Shown piece by piece: positions 55,483-64,000 of a stretch of 64,000 bases of DNA. The notes under the pieces were generated by a model. It had not been told where the DNA came from, searched no databases, and worked only from the letters and a program-made list of their open reading frames with translations. The stretch's first letter is position 1; every line of letters begins with the position of its first letter. Source of the DNA: Alnus glutinosa (taxonomy: Eukaryota > Streptophyta > Magnoliopsida > Fagales > Betulaceae); NCBI RefSeq assembly GCF_958979055.1, contig NC_084886.1:6834154-6898153 (forward strand), written 5' to 3'. A program made the position numbers and the translations under genes.

Positions 55483-58400
55483 ACGCCAATGAACCATAAT
55501 TTTGTTCTGGTCCCAAATCCCAATATTTGATAAACAGGAAATAAGTTTAGACATACCGCATTGTCTACAAGCAATTGTAGAGCAAATATTGCAGCCTTGA
55601 GTCCAAAGGTTGGGTGAAGAACATATATTGCCTATATATAGCAGATCAAGAGATCAGACCAAGATTGAGAGTATTGGATTCCTAATTAGAACAAGTAATT
55701 CAGTAGTGCATACATGCAGATTGCGCTGGTGTTTCCGACCAAGTATCTGTTGTAATCTTCTCATCCATCCAAAGTCCGGTTGACTGTTTATTTCAGAGGC
55801 ACATGCATAATGTACAGAGTGAGCAAAACTGGATTACTTTCAGAAGGAACTTCACATATAAAGCATTAAAAATTGGCAAATATCTTGTACCAGTTCCACA
55901 GAGTGAGCAAAGTGGTGCTTTTTTGAAAACGAATAATTTTAAAGGCTAATATGCGATTTTAAAGATCAAATTGTGATTTTGTCAAACGCTTAACTATGTT
56001 TTTAAAAATCAATTTATCAAATCGCACATTTTAAAATCGCACTTTTTGAAATCACAAACCCAAACGAACCCTAAGACTAAGATCCACATGGAAGAGCTCA
56101 ACCCCTGTTTCTATTGATATAACTAGTTCTATAGTTCTTATGAAATGTTGCAACATTCTCATCCAATCTTCCAAAAGAAAAGTCCAGGTTTATCTTCTTT
56201 TATATGTGAATATGTCCATTAGTTCCTCCATCACAGAAAAAGGTTACTATTTAAAAGGTTTCAGTAAAAACATCAACCATCTTAAATGAAGGCCCTTACA
56301 ACAAATAGTGGAAGATGGCTGTGTCAAGCCCTCCAGAGAACTTACAAGCTACCGCCAATTGACTAAGCTCATGGGGGCATTTAGATGTTCCAAGTAACCA
56401 TCTAAATGCCAAAAACTGTGAATGTCCCTCTTTTAGCCTTCATTGTATGAATAATAAACATGCCACAGTATTTACCATAAGTTTTACTCATTCCACCACT
56501 TATACTGGCCTCATGTGGGCATGAATCACAAAGGAAAAGGGGACAATTTTGTGCACAAATTCAATATTAGATAGGTTACCCTTGATATACATGAAACCTG
56601 TTGGATAAAAATATCAAATCCTCAATTTACATATAGCTACTCTTAGCAAACTAGCCAGGTATAATTTCAAGAGAGGCAACAATGCTTGAAATCATGATGG
56701 TACCAGCTAAATTAGTTGATTGTCTATTAGCATTATTATTTTTGTTATAAGTATTGTCTGTTAGCATTATACAAGAGACACAGCTCAAATCCCACCTTCG
56801 CTAAAGAAGGGGTTTATGGGATGGCAGAAGTATCCCTCATTATGGAGCTCATAGGCCCAATAGCCACTAATGGAACTGGGACAACAAAAATATAGGTCAT
56901 GCATTTTGCATCTAATACTTACGTCTGTAAGGATGCAGCAGAGTGGAAGTAGACAATAGTATAAGGCTTCTGCATCAAGGGCTCGAACTCCTGAGATTTG
57001 ATAATCAAGATGGTAATCTTAGTCACAAACTAGTATCAGTATGCATTTTCCAACATCGAGGAACTAAAAAACTGTAGCTGATGATCCAAGCACTGTAAAA
57101 GCCATACCCTAATTACCTTTACTACATAAAGCACAAATCGCTCCAAATCAAGACATCGCAGCAGGAAATGTGCCCCCACAACAACCATCACAGGACGACC
57201 TTCACTGTCTACCCCACCACGGTAACTGAAATAGAAATAAAGCATTGATGTTAAATTTGAACCAAAACCATCAATTATTGAAAACATGAATGAAAAATTA
57301 AATGTCTCTGAACAAAAAGTAATTCTTTCCATGTGGGAAATTTTAGAAAAACCCTAGGCATAAAGTTGTTGCATGAAAATAATTTTTTTTATCATTTATG
57401 CGTCTCATAATTGGGGCTAATCCCACACTTAGTTTTAACCTTTATTGTGTGGCCACAACAAAAGCATCTTCCTTATGAAGTTGTAAACATGGGTTTCTTG
57501 AATAGTCTCGAAAATAACCACTGAAAGAGGAAATATATAATAGGCAAGCAAGAATCTAGGCCCAACAAGTTCAATATATTTGCAGCTGTCAAGGTGGCTA
57601 AGAATTCACAAACTCAAAGAGAAGAACTGCCATCAATTATACCAACTTAATCATCTTAAACATGAGAATTTCATATGACAAAAAAAAAAGTAATTCAGAA
57701 CCTCAAGCAAGTACTTTATTGATTACTTTGTAAAAACAAATACCATAGTAGGCATCTAAAACAGAAGAACAAGAAATATGGATGCCTACACAATTTTCAT
57801 CTCTGCAATTTCCGAAAGGTTAAGAGAATTTGCTTTGGCAAGGTATCTAGAATGAAGTGAGTATTCTTCAGCAGCAGATAATGGAGGTCCACCAAGGTCA
57901 CCGAATCCAAGCATTTTAGCACAATTCCAACCCCTTTGTGCTTGAGCAGTTTTTTCCCATTGTTCTTTGCGTCTCTGATCTGGATCTTTGATTAAAGACA
58001 TGAAGGCAGGATCCAGAAATGAACCCAAATATGATGAAGTCCTAAAAGAATAACAATCACCCGGTAAGGTAGTTGAATGTTGAAAACTGAACATCCAGTA
58101 ATAGTTTCAATTTAATTCCATCACAAAGGAACGATAAATACAAAAAGAGAGCACATGTGGGCATCAGTGGTTGTAATTATAAGCATAAACAAAAGGGAAC
58201 AGGGGTAATCACATATGAAGAATTGTTTTACAATGAATTGTTCAGTTAACATACCCATACACTAGGCTTCCTTAAAATTAATTTAATTTCCGCTTTGATA
58301 TGTAAACATTTCAAAAATGTTGATTATAGTGGACATAAAGAAGTAGAAATCAATAAGCAAAAAAAAAAAAGCACAATAGGCATGTCGAATTTTGGAGTTT

Positions 58401-61400
58401 ATCTGGGCAATGTTATACCAGTCACCAGATTTTCTAGTTTTTCTCGTAAACCATTTTGTCAATAACCATGAAACTCTGAGGCTAGAAAAATCTTATCCCA
58501 GAGACCTGATAAATACAACATCCACAATGAAAAGAATGTATAAAAGAACACTGACAACCTCGCACAGTGTTACGTGGCAACATTCATACACTGGAAAGAC
58601 TTCGTGCAGCAGATGGACTTTGTGCAGCAGAGGAATTATATGCAGATGGACTTCGTGCAGCAGAGGAACTCTATTTAGTGCAGCAGGAGAATTCTACTTA
58701 GCTTGGAGTTAGTTTCAGCTATAATGAATAAGAGATGTAATATCTCAATAGGGCTGTTCCTTAGTATCTATATCTATTATAATCATTATCATATCAAAGT
58801 TGATGAATAAAAGTATGAGACGTTAATTGCTCAACTATTTTAGTTGATTGGGAGGTCAGGGTACATCGAATACCCTATTCTTTTCACCATATTCATCACC
58901 ATAGGTAAGTTGAGGAAATTCGATCCTGCAGCTCTATACCTATTTGTCGACCTATTACTCGTTCTCAAACTCAAGCCCATAACACATCGAATAGGGATCA
59001 CATGATATGTTGTGATAATAGACAGTGCCTAGACTAGTTTCTCGTGACAAATTTAAAGTGAAGCAATTGTGGTGTGTAGCTCTATGAAACAAACAAAAGA
59101 CACTTTGTAATTTCTCATGGAAAAACTCAGGTCACAAGTTCACACATAATAAACTAATAAATGATTTTAAGCATCATAACCTTTAGCCTATGAGATGACA
59201 ATCTAATAGTAGTCATTCTAAGGCTATTCATCCAAAATTCAATCATAATTTAATAATGAAGTGTAGCAAACCAGAAAGATATATGTCAATGTAACATATA
59301 CATATATATCTACACAGTGACTGTACCCATTCAAACACATCTATATGATGGTTACAACTTACAATCAAACAAACAGTCAGTAAACCGAAGAATACATTTT
59401 TTACAATGGTGATTGATTTTCTGAGATCTACTAAAGTTCACTGACCTTCGTACTAAGCCAACATCACTAACAGGAAGATCAACTGGAGCCAGGGGAGGTT
59501 TAGGAGCGATCTTCTTGGGCAAAGGCTTTATTCTGATTTTACGTTCATCTATAATTGTCTCACCATTCTCATCCCCAACATCTGCAGGAAGCTTTGAGAT
59601 GGCCACCTCCTCCTCATGTTTATCTCTAGGAAAGTACAGTGGAAGCAACCTACAACGGAAAAAATATGAAAAGGGATTACGCCAAAAGCCTATTATTGAG
59701 TCCTAAAACAAGTAGTCACAACAGAAGTAATATAAAATTGCATAACATAACTGAGGAGACATATCATTTGATTAACATCTTTGCCACCTAGGTGTTTCTA
59801 CTTTTGTAGACTTTCTTAAGTTATTAGTTGTTCCTCCTGTTTAGGGGCTCTCTTGTATACTTCCCGTGTATTAGGGTTGCGCCCCTCTGCGCTTTTTTAT
59901 TGAATTTTAAATTACTTATCAAAAAAAATCATTTGATTAAACAAAGCAACACACTTCACATATACAAGGTAACATATATAAATAGCAACATAGTTATACC
60001 TCTTGTAGATTTCAGTATCAGTTGATGTGGTAGTACAAAAAACAACAGCTGTTATTTTATCTTTCTGCTTCTCAAGAAGACGCCGCACCGTTCCTGGAAA
60101 GTAAACCAAAGGTGAATTGGACAAGAGGAACAAACTAAAAATATTCGACCTTGCAAAAAAAAAAAAAAACATTGACATGATAATTCACAAACATTCACAA
60201 GATCCTTAGGTTGTATGTATCCACATTAAAAAAAAAAAAAAATACTCTTCTACTCCACATTTATACAAAAAAAGTGAGCAAGTGTAGCATGATTTGATAA
60301 TTACACTCTTTGTCATCCCACAGAATTTCACTGCCCCTATTGTATTTACTAAAGCATTTGAAGTTATCAATCCATTGGATTGAGTGCGGCCACTACTAAT
60401 GAAAAAGAAGAAAAGAAGGAGAGGGGGGCATTTTAGATTGGGGCCACTGAAGAAAACTGGAGCTATCACTGCAGAAAAAAAATAAAAGATCAGTTTTAGG
60501 AATTCATAAGTTAGACCACACCAAAGATTTTTCCATTTTCCATTTTTTTTGTTTCCCCTGATAATTACAGCCTGTTAGCTTTTCTGATTGTTTGCATTGA
60601 TGCCTATTACTTAATGATGGATTTGTACAAAAACCCTATATCAAACAATATGGAACAGTTCAATTTACATGGGTTTCCCAGACCTACACTAAGGCAATTC
60701 GTGGAAAACATCACAAGAAACAATTAAAGAACTGTAACAAGAAGGAAAATATCTCACTTATAGCCACATGAGCAGCTGGTTCACGAGGATAATTTTTAGC
60801 CTCTGTGTATATACAGCCCATAGCAATGCTGCATTCATATATGTCACACAAAGTAAGTTCCAAGTTTGCAAAACTACAGGAAAAGCACAATAGATGAGCA
60901 AGCTACAAGAAAAAATTGACACAGCATCTGCTACTAAATAACCTTTTAAGCCCATTTTCAATGAGAAGTTCAAGGCAAGAACGATAGCAATGACTAAGAG
61001 CATTCTCTGCAGCAGTATGGTATTTCACTGCATACTTGGGACCAACGGTATGGATAACCCTCCTGACAAGATATACAAAGAAATACGGATGCTTCAGATA
61101 CAAGGAGAGAAAATGCATCAAAATGAGACATGTAACACATATCAAAATTACACATGTAACTCAATAATAAATAAATGTGAGATTATAGAGGCCAGAGCAC
61201 AACATGCAGAATGTGCATATAAATCACCAAAAAACACGTGACAGCCACCTCATGAAGCATGAAGACAATTTGACTGATGAAAGATCCAAATCTAAGAAAT
61301 CCTCTAAGAATTTTGTTATGACAACCAACATTAGATATTTAACCAAAGATGGTTTATTTATTCATCAACCAATTCTGGGAAATAATAGACAATCACTAGT

Positions 61401-62519
61401 AATAAAAACAGAATCCTATGTGAAGGCATGCTGAGTCATTTCTTTTTTCTCTTTCGTTTTTTTTTTTCTTTTTTCTCAGGGGTTTGCTGCAAGTATTATA
61501 ATTTCAAGTTAGAAATCATGGCACATCATCAGTGTCTATGATCTCCTAGTCAGTAGGCCCATAGGTGAAGAGCAACATGGTACAGAAATGAATTTCTGAT
61601 ATTGTATATATTTCTGCTTTCTTCTTTTTCAACAAGTTATAGATACAAGAAAGCACCAATAAGCCCACCTAGCAGGAAGGTCATATGCATTAGTAACTTT
61701 TGCCATCCCTGTTCGACATCCACCCTGTCAAGAGACAAAGATATATCAGTTCAGACAACTGTGGCCATATCCCAAAAATGCCTTAGCAACCAGAAAATCT
61801 TTATTTAAGAAAGAGCTAACTCGCTTAATTATACATGGCACTCCATGGTTTCAACAATGTTATGGCCTATCCTGACTATTGAATATCTTTTAAACATACG
61901 TAGTAAAATCCTATGTACAATTTCCTGTGTCAAACTATCAAGGATCTTGCAAAAAAATCCTCAAGACCACATCCAGTGGAAATTGGATTAGTAATAGTGA
62001 AAGTTTTCCGGATAAAAACAAGGGCTCAACAATAAAAGTCATACCAATGTGGCACATTCTTCTGCAAGATCAGGTCCAGCTGCAGCATGCAGACCAGCGC
62101 TGCTGTGTGCTTCATCCAAGTTCTGTTAGCCATCCAATTTTAAATTATATCAGATATCAAATGCATTGTATCCAAGACCAGACTACAAAGTATCAAGTGC
62201 TCACCTCATTTGTCGAGTTCACAACAGCATCTACCTCAAGATTCCATGGGTTCCCCCTCCAAAGATATATCTTTGAGTTAATTTCATGATCAACGGGAAA
62301 CCTTGACACCATTGAATAGCTACTGCTCTCCGCCCCCGGAGACGTCAAAGGATCAGGAAAGTATGAATTGGAAAATGAAGGATCTTCAATCTCAAATTCC
62401 AAAGAAGACCTATGCTCCGCATCACTCCAACGTGGAACTTGATCCAAGCTAACAACAGAGTCCCCACTATCTGTTGGTACTCCACCCCGGGTTGCGGCTG
62501 TAGCCACAGTCCGGTACAT
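54903..62519 (-). CDS. Macro-domain plus CRAL-TRIO domain protein (GDAP2-like)
   Basis: Fourteen coding exons: 62205-62519, 62045-62122, 61669-61724, 60943-61062, 60758-60828, 60000-60093, 59446-59649, 57790-58041, 57117-57225, 56923-56990, 55714-55783, 55557-55631, 55317-55408 and 54903-54978. All use GT/AG and keep phase, giving 559 residues. Residues about 85-245 are a macro (Appr-1''-P, ADP-ribose-binding) domain: VDAVVNSTNE-NLDEAHSSAG, GGCRTGMAKVTNAYDLPA, RRVIHTVGPKY and IAMGCIYTEAKNYP. An acidic linker follows (ADVGDENGE). A CRAL-TRIO/Sec14-type lipid-binding domain fills about 395-550 (GGVDSEGRPVMVVVGAHF, QKPYTIVYFHSAAS, AIYVLHPTFGLKA, DRLLQLFRYVPREQL). This fusion is that of GDAP2 proteins; their biochemical role is unclear. 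The start is MYRTVATAATRGG at 62519, conserved in plant relatives. From memory this is At1g69340. The long intron 58042-59445 and others hold transposon pieces. Confidence 0.93.
55917..56071. mobile_element. Truncated Tourist-like MITE in a macro-gene intron
   Basis: Ends CACAAACCCAAACGAACCC at 56071, followed by TAA, and carries the AAATCGCA-rich arm seen in the intact MITE at 2488-2801 (inverted). The opposite terminus is missing. Lies in the intron between coding exons 10 and 11. Confidence 0.6.
58604..58686. repeat. GTGCAGCAG short repeats in a macro-gene intron
   Basis: GTGCAGCAG occurs at 58604, 58622, 58655 and 58678. Two copies share the longer context GATGGACTTYGTGCAGCAG. The following ~300 bp has the flavour of a retroelement end, but no class can be assigned. 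Confidence 0.6.
59776..59927 (+). mobile_element. 5'-truncated L1-type LINE, 152 bp, in a macro-gene intron
   Basis: ATCATTTGATTAA is present at 59763-59775 and 59928-59940, a perfect 13-bp duplication. The insert ends in an A run after TTAAATTACTTATC. It contains CTTGTATACTTCCCGTGTAT and TTGCGCCCCTCTGCGC, a sequence characteristic of plant L1 3' ends. The insertion lies between coding exons 6 and 7, opposite to the gene's direction, and disrupts no splice site. Confidence 0.85.
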
Positions 62520-63480
62520 TTTTTCAACTCCCAATCAGAGTCTCACCTCCCTTAATGTTGGGTTTCTCAAACCCAGTATCAAAAACACTACTATCACCAG
62601 TCCTTTCAAAATCACAACTTCAACTGCCACATGAACGAATTCCTGAATGCAAACCCAAATCAATCACAGACTTCCCCTGAATCAACACAATAAAACTAAT
62701 CACATAGATACAAACACAACAAGCACAATTCAACCAGAACTTTTATCCTATGCTCAAAATAAACTAGATTACAATCAAGTCACCATAACCAGAAGAATTT
62801 GGAAAACTAGAAACACAATCCTCATGGATAAACCATTTATAATTTCCTATTACGAAACGTAAAAACAAAAACAAAATCAAGGATCACTCAAATTCTGAAT
62901 CACTCCGATTGGTAGCTGAGAAAATGGTACGAAAAAAACAAAAAATAAAATTTCGAATCTCAAAAATCTCAGCACAGAGTACCAAAACTAAACAAAAATC
63001 TCCTTCCAAAAGTCTCCCCCTGAATTACATTGGACACTACATTCGAATTTCGCTTTGTTTCGTATCCCACAGTTTTCGTAGCAACCAAACGGATACGTAA
63101 AAATTGAGTTTCGAACCCTAACCTGAAATTTTCCTCGGAAATGAACAATTAAACAAAGAAAAATTCTAAGAAACCCAAAAATTCGGGTAGAAGAGGTATA
63201 GAGAGAGAGAGAGAGAGAGAGAGTACCTGTGATTGAGTTTCTGCTCTGAAATGATTTTTTCTTTTTTCTTTTTTGGTTGGGTAAGAAGTACAACTATTTT
63301 TGGTGGGTCGATGAGCTTGCAAAGGCAAACAAGCTCATTTTGCCAGGAAAATACGAGGAAAATATGGTATCTTATATATGTTTTGTCTTTTTGTGCAGTT
63401 TGACTCTGGATATCATCACAACCCCCTCCATCTCTATCTCTAGTCTCTATATTCCATGTAAAGACCCTTTTCGTCATCCA
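62520..63480 (-). other. 5' UTR and probable UTR intron of the macro-domain gene
   Basis: A likely donor (CAG|GTACTC) follows 63227 and an acceptor (GCATTCAG) precedes 62642, defining a ~584-bp intron upstream of the ATG. A (GA)n tract sits at about 63200-63222, next to the donor. No ATG-initiated frame upstream is convincing. The transcription start, probably in 63230-63480, is inferred. Confidence 0.45.
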
Positions 63481-63592
63481 ATAGAAGAAAGACTCTCTCT
63501 TCTTTTTTGCACAATAATATTTCCAACAGGTTTTTTTTAATTTTTTTTATTCAACAGGTTTTTATGTCGTGGTTTTTTTTTTTTTTTTTTAT

Positions 63593-64000
63593 TAGAAAAG
63601 TACACGTAACTCTCTTAAACTACCATTCAATTGTTAATGTACTCCCCAAACTACTAATTATGTCAATGTCCACCCCTAAATTACAAAAAAATGTCAATGT
63701 CCCCCATAAGACCAATAAAAAGACAAAAATGACTTTAATTTTTTTTAATAAGACAAAAATGTCCTCATAAATTCAAAAAATTAAAAAAAAATATTTTACA
63801 AAAATCAAATAAAACGAAAATAAAAAAATAACGAAAAAATAACTTTTTTTTTTTAAAAGCAAACAAAAAATAACTGATTTTTTTAAAAAATAAAAAATAA
63901 AACAAATGAAAAAAAGAAAAAGAAAAACCAGTTTTTATTAAATTAAAAAACGAAAAAGAACAATTTTTTTTTTAAAGAAAAAAAAAACGAAAAAACAAAA
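63593..64000. mobile_element. Left part of a long-inverted-repeat element, cut by the window end
   Basis: TAGAAAAGTACACGTAACTC, TTGTTAATGTACTCCCCAAA, TGTCAATGTCCACCCCTAAA and AAAAAATGTCAATGTCCCCC repeat, in order, the left arm of the element at 12877-13453. An A-rich core follows to the window edge; the right arm lies outside. Confidence 0.75.

Noticed and set aside
58690..59000. Copia-like LTR end in the macro-gene intron
   Set aside because: TATCTATTATAATCATTATC and later sequence look LTR-like, but no TG/CA ends, duplication or internal region could be matched.
62520..62534. Five extra residues (GVEK) before the macro-gene start
   Set aside because: The upstream codon is TTG. The ATG at 62519 matches the conserved MYR N-terminus.

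Overview
This is nuclear DNA of a flowering plant, most likely a woody rosid-type eudicot. The evidence is split genes with GT-AG introns, two very large intronless PPR genes, a chloroplast-targeted ClpF gene, long AT-rich intergenic DNA and many plant-type transposon relics. Species cannot be read from the window.

Layout. 1-6.4 kb: a tandem pair of minus-strand GT61 glycosyltransferase genes (the first cut by the window edge), separated by five tandem copies of a ~0.45 kb repeat; the intron of the complete copy holds a Mutator-type element. 6.4-25 kb: about 18 kb with no gene I can support, filled with MITEs, long-inverted-repeat elements, LINE-like retroposons, hAT ends and LTR remnants. 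25-31 kb: a plus-strand DUF863 gene with a long 5' UTR and UTR intron. 31-41 kb: gypsy-type relics, two likely solo LTRs, three G/C homopolymers, a non-autonomous hAT element carrying part of a WAK/LRK10L-type receptor ectodomain, and a B-type CDK pseudogene fragment. 41.5-46.8 kb: two intronless mitochondrial-type PPR genes, tail to tail. 48.3-51 kb: CLPF, 8 coding exons. 54.9-62.5 kb: a 14-exon macro-domain plus CRAL-TRIO (GDAP2-like) gene. The window ends inside another long-inverted-repeat element.

Exon structures were built by hand from splice sites and reading phase. All five multi-exon models keep frame: GT61 458 aa, DUF863 1084 aa, CLPF 341 aa, macro/CRAL-TRIO 559 aa, and the partial GT61 joins in phase.

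The seven genes do not form one pathway. Their order is the most informative feature: from memory, their Arabidopsis counterparts lie alternately in two places, At2g03360/03370 (GT61), At2g03380 (PPR) and At2g03390 (ClpF) on one side, and At1g69360 (DUF863), At1g69350 (PPR) and At1g69340 (macro) on the other. The window interleaves the two sets in collinear order, as expected if it keeps an ancestral arrangement that was duplicated and reciprocally thinned in the Arabidopsis lineage.
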